Shown piece after piece: positions 49,667 through 59,670 of a DNA stretch of 64,000 nucleotides. The position numbers and the translations under genes were made by a program. Where the stretch lies: the NCBI GenBank assembly GCA_040880725.1, contig JBBDHV010000039.1:30147-94146 (forward strand), in the 5' to 3' direction. The stretch comes from DATHWB01 sp040880725. GTDB lineage: Bacteria; Actinomycetota; Acidimicrobiia; Spongiisociales; ZC4RG35. The stretch's first letter is position 1. Each line of letters opens with the position of its first letter. The notes under the pieces are model-generated. The model saw only the letters and a program-made list of their open reading frames with translations. It did no database searches and had not been told where the DNA came from.

Positions 49667-51634
49667 GTGACAACCGAAGGGGTGAGATTGACCTTCGACG
49701 GCGTAGGCCGAGGCGCTGGGGAGCGCATCGACAAGAAGGGGATTGCGTGGCGGAGCCGGATCATGCGCGGCGCCGCCCGTCTGCGCGCAGATCTGTCCTT
49801 CGCCGTCATCGACGCCATGACCGTCGTCATCGCCTATACGGCTGCCCTCGTCCTCCGGTTCATCGACCTCCAGGGCGTCCCCCTCGACTGGTGGCAGCGC
49901 TTCGTCACCATCCTGCCTGCCATCGTCGCAGTGCACATCCTCGCCAACCTCGTCTGCGGCGCCTACGGCCACGTCTGGGAGTTGGCCTCCTTCGAAGAAG
50001 CCATGCGTCTGGTGGTGGCCACGATCATCGCCGGAATGGTGCTGCTGACCGGCCTTGTCCTGATCCGCACCACCGGTGACTCCACGCCGGGCCCCATCCC
50101 GGTGATGGCCATGGCGGTGGGTGCGGGCCTCACTCTGGGCGGGATGGGAGCCGCCCGCTTCCGCGCACGGCTGTTTTCGTTCAAACGCCGCGATACCCCC
50201 GACGCTCCGCCGGCCACCCTCGTGGTGGGCACCGGACGAAACGCCGCGCAATTGGCCCGCTACGGCGGATCTGCCGGCGAGGTGATGGGTTTCGTCACTC
50301 CCAACGGCACACCCTCGACCCAGCGCCTGGCCGGCAGGCCAGTCTTGGGAACGCTGGAGGACCTCCCCCGTCTCGTGGAAATCTTCGACGCCCAGCAGAT
50401 CGTGATCGCTGATCCCCTCACCGACGACCAACTTCGGGCCCTCGTCGACGCCTGTATCGGCATCGACGTGCGCCTCAGCATTCTTCCCGGCTTCGACGGT
50501 TCCGAGCCCGCGACACTCCGAGACGTTCGTGACCTCGCTCTCACCGACCTCCTTCCCCGCGACTCGGTGCACACCGACCTCACCGAGGTGGGATCGTTGC
50601 TGGAGGGCAAGCGGGTGCTCATCACCGGCGGCGGCGGTTCGATCGGCAGCGAGATCGTTCGCCAGGTGCTGAGCCACGAACCGGGCTGTGTCTACGTCCT
50701 CGACAACGACGAGACCCACCTCTACGACGCCCTCCTCCCCTTCCTGTCCGCCCCGAACGCCACGGCCGTGCTGGCTGACATCCGTGACCGTGAGCGGATG
50801 ATGCGCCTCGTCGAGGAGATCTCCCCCGACATCGTCTTTCATGCCGCCGCCCACAAGCATGTTCCCATCCTCGAATCCCACCCCGACGAGGCGGCCCAGA
50901 CGAACGTGCTGGGCACCCGCAACCTGCTGGACGCCTGCCGCCGGTCAGGAGTGGCTCGCTTCGTGTTGATCTCCACCGACAAGGCGGTGGAGCCGTCGAG
51001 TGTGATGGGCGCTTCCAAACGAGTCGCCGAGATGCTGGTGCAGGTGTGTGACCGCACCTCGGACATGGTGTGCTCGGCGGTGCGCTTCGGCAACGTGTTG
51101 GGCAGCCGGGGAAGCGTGATCCCCACTTTCATGCGCCAGATCCAACAGGGCGGGCCGGTCACGGTCTCGGACCCAGACATGCTGCGCTATTTCATGACCG
51201 TCGACGAAGCCGTCCAACTGGTGCTGCAGGCGGCGGCGATCTCCGACGGCGGCGAGGTCTTCGTCCTCGACATGGGCGAGCCGTTGCGTATCGGCGAACT
51301 CGCCCGCCGCATGATCCGCCTCGCCGGCCTCGTCCCCGGCCGGGATATCAAGATCGAGATCACCGGTATCCGGCCAGGCGAGAAGATGTTTGAGCGACTG
51401 TCCTCCGAGCCGATGCAGCCGTCACGTCGGGACAAGATTTCGGTTGCCTCCCCCGGCCATCCCGGGCCGGTGACGCTGTCGGATGCCGTCGCCACGTTGG
51501 GCAGGCTCGCAGACGAGTCCGATCACGACGGCATCCGTGAGGTGCTGATGTCCCTGGCATGGAACGAATGGGACGGCCACGAAACCATCCAACTCGACCT
51601 GCTTTCCACAGTCGACGAGGAGATGTCGGCATGA
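49667..51634 (+). CDS. Membrane-bound nucleoside-diphosphate-sugar 4,6-dehydratase (CapD/PglF type)
   Basis: A 655-aa protein. Four transmembrane segments occupy about residues 45-160, a CoA-binding-like domain follows, and the catalytic SDR domain starts at ITGGGGSIGSEIVRQ near 320 and contains FHAAAHKHVPILE and LISTDKAVEPSSVMGASKRVAE (the family STDKA and MGASKR). It makes a 4-keto-6-deoxy sugar, the substrate for the DegT-type aminotransferase at 38-39 kb. The GTG at 49667 is uncertain; an internal ATG at 49763 would still keep all domains. Confidence 0.88.
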   Translation: MTTEGVRLTFDGVGRGAGERIDKKGIAWRSRIMRGAARLRADLSFAVIDAMTVVIAYTAALVLRFIDLQGVPLDWWQRFVTILPAIVAVHILANLVCGAYGHVWELASFEEAMRLVVATIIAGMVLLTGLVLIRTTGDSTPGPIPVMAMAVGAGLTLGGMGAARFRARLFSFKRRDTPDAPPATLVVGTGRNAAQLARYGGSAGEVMGFVTPNGTPSTQRLAGRPVLGTLEDLPRLVEIFDAQQIVIADPLTDDQLRALVDACIGIDVRLSILPGFDGSEPATLRDVRDLALTDLLPRDSVHTDLTEVGSLLEGKRVLITGGGGSIGSEIVRQVLSHEPGCVYVLDNDETHLYDALLPFLSAPNATAVLADIRDRERMMRLVEEISPDIVFHAAAHKHVPILESHPDEAAQTNVLGTRNLLDACRRSGVARFVLISTDKAVEPSSVMGASKRVAEMLVQVCDRTSDMVCSAVRFGNVLGSRGSVIPTFMRQIQQGGPVTVSDPDMLRYFMTVDEAVQLVLQAAAISDGGEVFVLDMGEPLRIGELARRMIRLAGLVPGRDIKIEITGIRPGEKMFERLSSEPMQPSRRDKISVASPGHPGPVTLSDAVATLGRLADESDHDGIREVLMSLAWNEWDGHETIQLDLLSTVDEEMSA

Positions 51635-51725
51635 CCGGTCCTCACCGGGATACGACGGTTCGACCGCCCCGAACGCGGGTATCGGTGGACGGCGTGGCCC
51701 CTGATGCACCAAACTCGCAAGTCTC

Positions 51726-54404
51726 ATGAACCCGCGCCGTCTCGCCACCGTTCTCTGGGCCCGCTGGCCGATGATCTTCATCGTGGCGATCCTCGCTGCG
51801 GCGGCCGCCGTGTCAGCCGCCACCGCGTACAACGACGGAATCGAAGAGGAGTGGGAGGCGACCGCACCGGTCACCTTCATTTCCGGTGACGGCGAATCGG
51901 ACAACGCCACCGCCAGTCGCCTGCAGTCGGCCCGCCAGACCGCGCTATCCACCACGCAGTCCGACGCCGTGGTCGTGGCTGTGGACGAGACCGCCGGACA
52001 GCTCAGATTCGTGGCACGAGCCCCCACCAGAACAGAGGCGGTCGCCCTCGCTGAAGAAGCTCGCACCACGTACCTCACCGCTGATCCTTCGTCGACGCTC
52101 ACCGGCCAGATCGAAGCGAACCTCCGCCGCCTCGAGGCCGAAGCCGCCACTCTCCGTGCCAGCCTCGGTGAGTCGTCTCCCCCCACCGCCGACCCCACCA
52201 CCGAACGGCTGAGGACCTTGTTGATCGACCAGCTAGGTGCCCAAATCCAGCGGGTCGCGACACTGCGATTCCAGATCTCGTTCCCCGAACTCGTCGAAAC
52301 TCCCGTCCAGGAACTGCAAGCCCAACTCGCCGAGGCGGAGGCGCTCGTGGACGCCTTGCGCGTCGAACTGGAAGCCCTGCCAGTGGTGATCGCCCCCGAG
52401 GAGTCGAACCCCTCCGACCTGGAGGCGTTGGTCCTGCAGCGGCGCCTGGAAATGGTCCAGGGCCAGTATGTGGATCTGGCGCTGCGGATGCTCGACCTCC
52501 AGGAGGCGGAAGGCTTCACCGAACCCGCCATCGCCTCGGATCAGACCGCCGAGCCGATCGCCCGCACCCAAGCCGCCTTGACTGGCGGGCTGCTGGCCGC
52601 GGCGCTCGGGGTGGTGGCGGTGATGATTCGGGACCGGGCCCGCCGGCCGGTGCTGTTGGCCGACGACATCGAATCGACCGTCCTCCTCGCCGAGGTCCAC
52701 GGCAGCCGTCCCGGACCCACCAATGGGCCCGTCTGGTATGCCTCCGCTCCGCAGAGTCGCCGCCAACAGGACATCCAAACCCTGCGTGCCGCACTGGAAC
52801 CGGGGCTGCGTGGCAGCCAGAACTCTGTGGCCCTGGTGGGAGCGTCCGCCTCCGAACCCGCCGTACAGGCGCTCGCCGCCGACCTGGCAGCCTCCCTCGC
52901 CGCCACCGACCGCCGGGTGCTGCTGGTGGACGCCAACCTGTCCCGACCAGCCCACCTCGCCGAATACGACGCCAGCTTCCCCGACCTCCGCGACATGCTC
53001 ACCACCCAGGCAAAACCTGGTGAGGACCTGCAGGGTTCGATGAAGGAAGCCCTGGCGCGCCGCACCGAGGTGTGCCCGGGGCTGATCTCCCTCCGCGCCG
53101 GTGCACCGGTCCCCGACGCCGCCGACCGTCTCTCCGCCCCCCAGTTCCGCATGCTGTTGGGTGCGGCGGCAGACCAGACCGACGTGGTTGTGGCCGCAGC
53201 TCCCGACCGCAGCCACCCCGCAGCCGACGTCGTCGCCCAGCACGTCCACCATGTGGTGCTCGTGGCGGAACGCAACAAGACCACCACTCCCCAACTGTCG
53301 AAGATGGTCCGTGACTTCACCGACCGGGGTGTCGGTGTCGCAGGCGTTGTGTTGCTCGTTGGTGGACTGCGTCGCCGTCCTGCCAAGCCTCGCCGTCGCC
53401 AGCGAGCACCCCGCAACCAGCGACGGGACAAGAGCGGGCGGCACAGCCCGACGCCGGAAGAGGCGAATCTGGTCGAAGACCCTCTGGAGACCGACACCCC
53501 GCCCGACGTCGACACCCCCGCCGAGGCGAAGACGGACATCGAGATCGATCTGCGTTCCCCTTCTCCCAAGTCAGGCTCTCGCCCCCTGCGCACCGCAGCC
53601 AAGGCGGCCATGAGCATCGCCGACATCGGTTCGGGACGTATGCCCGGACCCCGCCTGCTGATCTATCACCAGATCGGGGTGGACCTGGGCCGGGAGATGG
53701 AAGTGCCCACTGACGTCTTCATCCGCCAACTCGATTTCATGGAGTCCGAAGGCATGATCGCCCCGCTGCCGGCGGCGGTGACGCTGCGTTCGGACCCCGA
53801 AGCGCACCGCCTGTTCGTCCTCACCTTTGACGATGGCTACCGGGACCTCTACACCACCGCCTTCCCGATCCTCGCGGAGCGCGGCATTCCGTTCACCTTG
53901 TATTTGTCGACCCACCCGGTGGAAACGGGCGAACCGCTGATGGACGAACCGGACGCTGCCCCGCTCAACTGGGATCAGGTGAACGAGATGCTCGAGTCGG
54001 GTCTCATGACCCTCGGAGCCCACACCCACAGGCATGTCGACCTCCGCGAGCACGGCCCCACCCGGATCGCCGCCGAGTTGAACCGCTCGAACCAACTCAT
54101 CGAGAAGCGAACGGGAGTCCACGTCCGCCACTTCGCCTACCCATGGGGCTACTGGTCCGAGGAGGCCGAACCTCTGGTGCGGGTGCGCTATGACACCGCC
54201 ACCCTCGGAGGCGGCCCCCCGATCACCGAGGAGACCGACCTGCACCGTTTGCATCGCATTCCCGTCCAGCGCAGCGACGGCATGACCTTCTTCCGCCGCA
54301 AACTCGACACCGGCATGCAGTTCGAGGAAAAGGTGCGACGCCGCATTCGGCGCTACGACGGTGTTCCGCAGCCTTCGTCCCAGCCCAGCACGACCGACGT
54401 CTGA
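51726..54404 (+). CDS. Fusion: Wzz chain-length domain, degenerate BY-kinase-like domain, polysaccharide deacetylase
   Basis: An 892-aa protein. The Wzz-like part has transmembrane segments near residues 14-35 and 283-300 flanking coiled-coil sequence. Next comes a ParA/BY-kinase-like fold with LLVDANLSRPAHL (Walker A' type), but the Walker A position reads GASASEPAVQ with no GKT, so ATP hydrolysis is doubtful. After a Pro/Arg/Asp linker, the last 270 residues form a NodB deacetylase: FDDGYRD, HTHRH and FAYPWGYW. It may couple chain-length control to deacetylation. Confidence 0.82.
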   Translation: MNPRRLATVLWARWPMIFIVAILAAAAAVSAATAYNDGIEEEWEATAPVTFISGDGESDNATASRLQSARQTALSTTQSDAVVVAVDETAGQLRFVARAPTRTEAVALAEEARTTYLTADPSSTLTGQIEANLRRLEAEAATLRASLGESSPPTADPTTERLRTLLIDQLGAQIQRVATLRFQISFPELVETPVQELQAQLAEAEALVDALRVELEALPVVIAPEESNPSDLEALVLQRRLEMVQGQYVDLALRMLDLQEAEGFTEPAIASDQTAEPIARTQAALTGGLLAAALGVVAVMIRDRARRPVLLADDIESTVLLAEVHGSRPGPTNGPVWYASAPQSRRQQDIQTLRAALEPGLRGSQNSVALVGASASEPAVQALAADLAASLAATDRRVLLVDANLSRPAHLAEYDASFPDLRDMLTTQAKPGEDLQGSMKEALARRTEVCPGLISLRAGAPVPDAADRLSAPQFRMLLGAAADQTDVVVAAAPDRSHPAADVVAQHVHHVVLVAERNKTTTPQLSKMVRDFTDRGVGVAGVVLLVGGLRRRPAKPRRRQRAPRNQRRDKSGRHSPTPEEANLVEDPLETDTPPDVDTPAEAKTDIEIDLRSPSPKSGSRPLRTAAKAAMSIADIGSGRMPGPRLLIYHQIGVDLGREMEVPTDVFIRQLDFMESEGMIAPLPAAVTLRSDPEAHRLFVLTFDDGYRDLYTTAFPILAERGIPFTLYLSTHPVETGEPLMDEPDAAPLNWDQVNEMLESGLMTLGAHTHRHVDLREHGPTRIAAELNRSNQLIEKRTGVHVRHFAYPWGYWSEEAEPLVRVRYDTATLGGGPPITEETDLHRLHRIPVQRSDGMTFFRRKLDTGMQFEEKVRRRIRRYDGVPQPSSQPSTTDV

Positions 54405-54415
54405 TCAGGGCCTCC

Positions 54416-56203
54416 GTGTTCTCGACGCTGAAGCGGGCGCTTGATCTGGTCGGACGCGAGACATGGCGCAAGTGGCTGCTTCTGGTCGGACTTGGGATCG
54501 TCGTGAGCGGGTTCGAAATGCTTGGCGCGGGACTTGTCTACCTCCTCGTCAGCCTCGTGGCTGATCCATCGGGGCCGGTAGCCCTGCCAATAGTGGGTGA
54601 CGTGCGGGAGATGTTCGGAGACAACGAGGAGACAGCGCTACTCAGGTGGCTCGCCGCCGGGCTCACCCTGTTCTTCCTCGTCCGCGCCGCCGTCCGAGTG
54701 GGAGCCGCGTACGTCCAAGGTCGAGTCGCTCACTCGGCTGGCGCAAGATTGTCGAGTCGACTCGCCGCAGGCTACGTGCGCCTTCCCTACTCGTTCCATC
54801 TCCAGCGGAACTCGGCAGAGCTCATTCGGAACGCTCATACTGCCGTTCAGCAGCTCGTCGGTCAGGTGTTTCTCCCGGCTATTCGCATCGGTGCCGACAC
54901 GCTTCTCGTCGTAGGTCTCGCGCTCATCCTTTTTACGATCGCGCCCGCCGCCACAGCGCTGGCAATCGTCGTGGTCGGTGGAGCATCCGTGCTGCTTCTG
55001 CTCGTAGTCCAGCCTCGGCTCAAGCACGTGGGACGCGTCGCTCACAGTACGAACCGCGAGACGTTGAGTCTGCTTCAACAGGGGCTCCACGGAGTCCGGG
55101 ATGTGAAGCTCTTCGGACGGGAAGCATGGTTCGAAGCCGTGTACATGCGGTCGCGCTATCGGATGGCGAAAGCCCTATATCACCGAAATGTGCTGTCCGA
55201 AGTCCCGCCCGCTCTGATTGAGCTTTCCCTGATCGGATTCATCCTTGCATTCTTTTCCTTGACTCTGGCGAGTGGGGACGAACCCACATCCACGCTGCCC
55301 GTGCTGGGGCTCTTCGCTTATGTCGGCTTGCGCATACAGCCGTCAATCCAACGTATCGCCAAGGGATTGAACGACATCAAGTTCTCCACGGCAGCGCTCG
55401 ACGATGTTCATGCCGACCTCGTGCGGATCCGAGAGGTTGAACGGGACGATGATGGTGCGAGGGAATCGATGCCATTCGCACACTCGATTGTGCTCGACGG
55501 TGTCGTATTCAGTTACGAGGGAGCCGAATCTTCGGCACTGCGTGACATCAATCTGGAAATTCGCAAAGGACAGCAAATCGGAGTCTGCGGGCCGACAGGG
55601 GGTGGGAAGTCGACGCTCGTGGACATCATTGCTGGACTACTCGAACCGACGGCAGGAACGCTGAGAGTAGATGGCAAACCTGCAGACGAGAGTATGCGCT
55701 CCTGGCAACGAAACCTCGGAGTTGTGTCGCAGTCAGTGTTTCTACTCGATGACACTATGCAACGGAACATCGCTCTCGGCGTCCATGCCGATCAGATCGA
55801 TGAGCTGGCTCTATCCGAGGCCATCGAGATGGCGCAACTTCGCCCCTTCATCAACGAACTACCAAGGGGACTGAACACGGTGGTTGGGGAGCGAGGGGTT
55901 CGGTTGTCCGGCGGACAGCGGCAACGGATCGCCATCGCTCGTGCCCTCTATCATCGTCCTACGGTCCTCATCTTCGACGAGGGCACCTCTGCCCTGGACA
56001 ACGAGACTGAAGCCGCTTTGATGGTTGCCCTTGAACGCCTACGGCAAGACCACACGATCATCATTGTGGCGCACCGGCTATCGACAGTCGAGAACTGCGA
56101 CCGGGTGATCTTTGTGGAGAACGGGCGGATTAGTGGAACAGGCACGTACGCCGAACTCGCCGCATCCCATCAGGCGTTCCGGGCGATGGCACGAATGTCG
56201 TGA
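54416..56203 (+). CDS. ABC transporter/flippase (PglK/MsbA-like half-transporter)
   Basis: A 595-aa protein with an N-terminal six-helix membrane domain and a nucleotide-binding domain: Walker A CGPTGGGKST, Q-loop VVSQSVFLL, signature LSGGQRQR, Walker B VLIFDEG, and H-loop VAHRLS. It probably flips lipid-linked oligosaccharide. It starts at GTG 12 bases after the Wzz fusion. Base composition is visibly less GC-rich than upstream genes. Its stop overlaps the next start (GTGA). Confidence 0.9.
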   Translation: MFSTLKRALDLVGRETWRKWLLLVGLGIVVSGFEMLGAGLVYLLVSLVADPSGPVALPIVGDVREMFGDNEETALLRWLAAGLTLFFLVRAAVRVGAAYVQGRVAHSAGARLSSRLAAGYVRLPYSFHLQRNSAELIRNAHTAVQQLVGQVFLPAIRIGADTLLVVGLALILFTIAPAATALAIVVVGGASVLLLLVVQPRLKHVGRVAHSTNRETLSLLQQGLHGVRDVKLFGREAWFEAVYMRSRYRMAKALYHRNVLSEVPPALIELSLIGFILAFFSLTLASGDEPTSTLPVLGLFAYVGLRIQPSIQRIAKGLNDIKFSTAALDDVHADLVRIREVERDDDGARESMPFAHSIVLDGVVFSYEGAESSALRDINLEIRKGQQIGVCGPTGGGKSTLVDIIAGLLEPTAGTLRVDGKPADESMRSWQRNLGVVSQSVFLLDDTMQRNIALGVHADQIDELALSEAIEMAQLRPFINELPRGLNTVVGERGVRLSGGQRQRIAIARALYHRPTVLIFDEGTSALDNETEAALMVALERLRQDHTIIIVAHRLSTVENCDRVIFVENGRISGTGTYAELAASHQAFRAMARMS

Positions 56204-56640
56204 GTGCAAGCATCGAGGCCGCGACAGAACTCATCGTACGGGCAACTGGGAGCCATGCGTTCCTCGCCGCAACAACAACAGGATGGGCCGAGGTCGCCCC
56301 TGCCCTCGACAAAGGACATCGCATCACGCTCGGGCTGGATCGACCGCTCGCACGTCGCGCCCTGGGTGCGGCCTCGGCGCAAACGCTGACGCCTCGTGAA
56401 GTCCGAAATTTGCTCATCGCAGTCGGCGGAAGAGTGGTCAAGACATACGCTGTCTGGCCATCGCTGTCGACTCCTCGCCTCATCTACCAGTCGTCGATAA
56501 CGGCGTGGTGGCTTCAGCGGGCGGGGATCATCGGCGGTGGCGGGACGTCCTTCTCACGGCAGCGACTGGCCCGGTCGCTCGTTGCCGCCCCCGTCATAGC
56601 TTTCTGTCATCCGTCGGAGCTGTGGGTGGTCGAGCGATGA
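56200..56640 (+). CDS. Unrecognised 146-aa protein of the polysaccharide operon
   Basis: It starts MSASIEAATELIVRATGSHAFLAA from a GTG overlapping the ABC gene stop and ends with ATGA into the kinase-like gene, so it is embedded in a tightly coupled chain. It contains LGLDRPLARRALGAASAQTL and SITAWWLQRAGIIGGGG, with no recognised motif or membrane segment. I cannot assign a function. Confidence 0.65.
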   Translation: MSASIEAATELIVRATGSHAFLAATTTGWAEVAPALDKGHRITLGLDRPLARRALGAASAQTLTPREVRNLLIAVGGRVVKTYAVWPSLSTPRLIYQSSITAWWLQRAGIIGGGGTSFSRQRLARSLVAAPVIAFCHPSELWVVER

Positions 56641-57575
56641 TCGGGTGGATCAGGCAACGCGCCGAACGCCAATGGCGTGAATGGACCGGCCGAACGCCGC
56701 ATCGGTTGCGCAGTGCGATCCTCACTTCTGCCCGTCACGACCACAACCGGATGATCGTTCTGCTTCTCGACGGTCTGAGGCCGCCGGAGGTCGTCGTGAA
56801 GGTGTCGTCCGACCCCGTCCATTCGAGTCGCATCGAGCGTGAGTTCTCGAAGTTGCGAGAAGCACATGAGGAACTACCGCCCGGCCTCTCTAGGCAGGTT
56901 CCTGTCGCTCTCGACATCGTCATCGAGAACAACACGACCGCCCTGTTCTCCACCGCGATGCGAGGACGCAGGCCCATGGTTCCCCCGCTACTCGAACCCG
57001 CCACTCATCGGTGGAGGCACGAGCTTGCCAGCGCACTCTCGGCGGTTCTCGCCTGGACCGCCGACCTCACCCGCCTTACACAGTCGACCCGATCGGAGGG
57101 ATGTGACGAAATCGTCACGGCCTACCTCGATCGTTTCCCAAAAACCCGATCGAAGGTCTCCCAGTTGACCGGCATCAGCACAACCAGAGCTTGGCAGCAT
57201 GGAGACCCCGCCATTGGCAATCTTCTTTTCGACCGCCGGCGGATACGCCTCATCGATTGGGAACACGCCTCCTCCCGAAGTCTCCCCTGGCACGACCAAG
57301 CGTATGTGGTGCTCGTGATGGGACTCCTTGCTGCCCATCAGTCCGGCCTCGACTCCGTGGCTGGCTTCGATGCGCTCTACACCGACGGCTCGCAGTACGG
57401 CAGCCTGATCCAGCACACCGTCGAAGACTCGTGGAGCCATGAGGCGGACATCGCCCAGGCGGTGCACCTGACGGCGATGACGCTCGCCACCCAACGGACC
57501 GACGCCCACGGGGCGTGGCCGAAGCTCGCCAACCACCTGCTGGAGCAACGAGGGCCAAGGTGGCTCCGGACATGA
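56637..57575 (+). CDS. APH/choline-kinase-like phosphotransferase
   Basis: A 312-aa protein with an intact kinase-like active site: VVVKVSSDP for the ATP-binding Lys, HGDPAIGNLLF (HxDxxxxN) and LIDWEHA (metal-binding Asp). The N-terminus is basic (WIRQRAERQWREW). In a polysaccharide locus it may phosphorylate a sugar or lipid headgroup. Both start and stop are ATGA overlaps with neighbours. Unlike the homologue at 26.3 kb, its catalytic Asp residues are present. Confidence 0.8.
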   Translation: MIGWIRQRAERQWREWTGRTPHRLRSAILTSARHDHNRMIVLLLDGLRPPEVVVKVSSDPVHSSRIEREFSKLREAHEELPPGLSRQVPVALDIVIENNTTALFSTAMRGRRPMVPPLLEPATHRWRHELASALSAVLAWTADLTRLTQSTRSEGCDEIVTAYLDRFPKTRSKVSQLTGISTTRAWQHGDPAIGNLLFDRRRIRLIDWEHASSRSLPWHDQAYVVLVMGLLAAHQSGLDSVAGFDALYTDGSQYGSLIQHTVEDSWSHEADIAQAVHLTAMTLATQRTDAHGAWPKLANHLLEQRGPRWLRT

Positions 57576-58828
57576 ACGGCGAGCCACGGAAAGGCGCCCC
57601 CGAGACCGGGCACGGGGCAGGCTTTCCCGGCGGGGTGGTGTTCGTGACCCCGTCACCACGCCACCTGAGAGCGGGTGCAGTCTGGGTCACGATCGACAAC
57701 TGGCGCGAAGCCTGCTCACAGCGTTGGGGTAGTTCGGTCCTAATGACCCCGGACGGTGAGTTGACGGACAGGCAGGTCCGCCAGGCAGCATGGGGCGATC
57801 CACGAACATCCGCGTCGCGCACCCACGCCGGACTCCGCTCGCTCGTACCTCCGGCGGTAACCACGGCGCTGAAGGATGGCCGCGCGTGGGGAGTGATGTC
57901 CCAATTTAATCGGTCGATGAGAACGAACCCCCCGGCAGCGGCGCCTCCCTTCGTATGGCAGCACCACGACCTGTTTCAGCGTGCGGGCTTCACGCTTGCC
58001 CGTCATTACGACTGTCCCCTCGTTCTCTTCGTCGACGCTCCCATCGTGTGGGAGGCGTCCCAGTGGGGCACCAGGCGACCCGGATGGGCACGGCTCCTCG
58101 AACGGCGAGCGGAGCGCCCGCAGCTTCGCGAGGCCGACCTGGTTGCGTGTGTGAGCGAAGAGGTAGCCGACGCGGTGGTGTCCAGAGGCGCGGACCCGAG
58201 CGGAGTGGTCGTGGCCCCGTGCACAGCAGATCGGATTCGGGCCGCACAACCCCTCGGAACGCAACGCGAGATCCTCGGTTTCGCCGATCGTGTAGTGGTC
58301 GGCTGGGTGGGGAGTTTCCGCGCGTTTCATGACGCGGAAGCAGTAGTCCGCTCCACAGCCCAGCTCCAGCAGGCGAACCCGGTCGCACTCCTGATGGTGG
58401 GCGACGGCCCAACCCGGCAACGTTGCGAGGAACTCGCAGCTGAGTTGGGAATAGCGGCCGCGATCTTTCCAGGATCGGTTCCCCACGACCGAATCTCCGA
58501 GTACCTGGCCGCAATGGACATCGCCGTCATACCCAGCCTCGATGACACAGCGTTCCACTACTCACCCTTGAAGCTGAAGGAGTACTTGGCTGCAGGCATT
58601 GCTGTTGTCGCGCCGGCTATAGGCGAGATGGAGCGTGAGTTGTCTGACCGCAAAGATGCGATGCTCTACGCAGCGGGCGATGAGGGCCAGATGGCCGCCG
58701 CGATCGGTGGCCTCGTCGTCGACGCAGATCTACGGACGAGGGTCGCTCAGGCAGGTCAAGCCACTTACGATCGACTATTCACCATGGGGAGACAGTTGGA
58801 CGACGTTAGCGCTCGCCTCGGCCTCTAA
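57572..58828 (+). CDS. Glycosyltransferase (GT4-like)
   Basis: A 418-aa GT-B protein starting MNGEPRKGAPETG. It has VFVTPSPRHLRAGAVWV at the start, LVACVSEEVADAVV, VVVGWVGSFRAFHDAEAVV, LMVGDGPTRQRCEELA and the C-terminal IPSLDDTAFHYSPLKLKEYLAAGIAVVAP, where SPLKLKEYLA is typical of GT4. It is coupled by ATGA to the kinase-like gene. Confidence 0.85.
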   Translation: MNGEPRKGAPETGHGAGFPGGVVFVTPSPRHLRAGAVWVTIDNWREACSQRWGSSVLMTPDGELTDRQVRQAAWGDPRTSASRTHAGLRSLVPPAVTTALKDGRAWGVMSQFNRSMRTNPPAAAPPFVWQHHDLFQRAGFTLARHYDCPLVLFVDAPIVWEASQWGTRRPGWARLLERRAERPQLREADLVACVSEEVADAVVSRGADPSGVVVAPCTADRIRAAQPLGTQREILGFADRVVVGWVGSFRAFHDAEAVVRSTAQLQQANPVALLMVGDGPTRQRCEELAAELGIAAAIFPGSVPHDRISEYLAAMDIAVIPSLDDTAFHYSPLKLKEYLAAGIAVVAPAIGEMERELSDRKDAMLYAAGDEGQMAAAIGGLVVDADLRTRVAQAGQATYDRLFTMGRQLDDVSARLGL

Positions 58829-58833
58829 CAAGA

Positions 58834-59571
58834 TCAGATCGGTCGTTCGTTGCTCAGGTCGGGTTCGAGCGCATGACGGAACAGCCTCGATATCAGCATG
58901 TTTGAGTGCATGAGGTCCGATTGCGTCATATCCCCGAACGCGTCGTGTAGGAAGTGGTTGTAAAGCATGAACAGGACCGGATCGGCCTTCAGATAAGGAC
59001 GCAGGGGTCGCCACTTCGATCGCAGCCGGCGCCAGTGCTGCCAGTGAAGCGGGGCTATCCGATTGGCCGCCAATCGCTGGTAGTGCACCCCCGTGGCGGC
59101 GATCACGAGGGGGTCCTTCCCCAATCCGTTCCACGGAATCGTCTGGTGCGTATCGAGGGTCCGGTCTTGGAGCGTCATCCACTGCTCCAACACGGGGTCG
59201 CCGGCCATGCCGATAAAACAGTTTGCTGACAGGTCAGCCGGTTGTTTTCCGTATAGGGCTATTCGATGCTCAGCCAGCCCATCGAACAACTCGTCCAACG
59301 GCCTGAGCGCGACGACATCGGCATCCAACCAGAGTCCACCGTATCGATGCACAAGGCGGGATCGGTAGTAGTCAGACTTGTGATTGAGGGACAGCCTGTC
59401 GACTTCCGGCCGGAGGTCAGGCAGGAAGTCGTGAATTGTGGATTCATCGAGGTGGTGCAGACGGAGATCGCCTTTCCATCGGTCCACCGTTCGCAAGCAC
59501 AGATCGAGATACGGAGGCCTCGCACGTTCCAAAGGTGTCTCCCAGTACATCCAGATGTTGTTGGCGGGCAC
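58834..59571 (-). CDS. GT32-like glycosyltransferase (DXD type)
   Basis: A 245-aa protein with IWMYWETP at the start and the diagnostic KSDYYRSRLVHRYGGLWLDADVVAL region (short form YGGLWLDADV), the DXD sugar-binding motif of GT32/capsular transferases. Late in the protein, GKDPLVIAATGV resembles the family GP..l...tGP block. It transfers a sugar to a surface polymer, identity unknown. It converges on the preceding glycosyltransferase with 5 bases between stops. Confidence 0.85.
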   Translation of the reverse strand: MPANNIWMYWETPLERARPPYLDLCLRTVDRWKGDLRLHHLDESTIHDFLPDLRPEVDRLSLNHKSDYYRSRLVHRYGGLWLDADVVALRPLDELFDGLAEHRIALYGKQPADLSANCFIGMAGDPVLEQWMTLQDRTLDTHQTIPWNGLGKDPLVIAATGVHYQRLAANRIAPLHWQHWRRLRSKWRPLRPYLKADPVLFMLYNHFLHDAFGDMTQSDLMHSNMLISRLFRHALEPDLSNERPI

Positions 59572-59670
59572 CAGACACTCTCATCGCTCCGTCACAGCAT
59601 ATTGGATCCCGAGGATCGCTGAGTGGGGTTCCTTGGGCGGTCCGAAACCAACTGAACTGGCGCTCCGCAG

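Noticed and set aside
49553..50881. 442-codon open frame on the minus strand under the dehydratase
   Set aside because: Its composition is typical of an antisense frame and no family signature is present; the plus-strand dehydratase explains the region.
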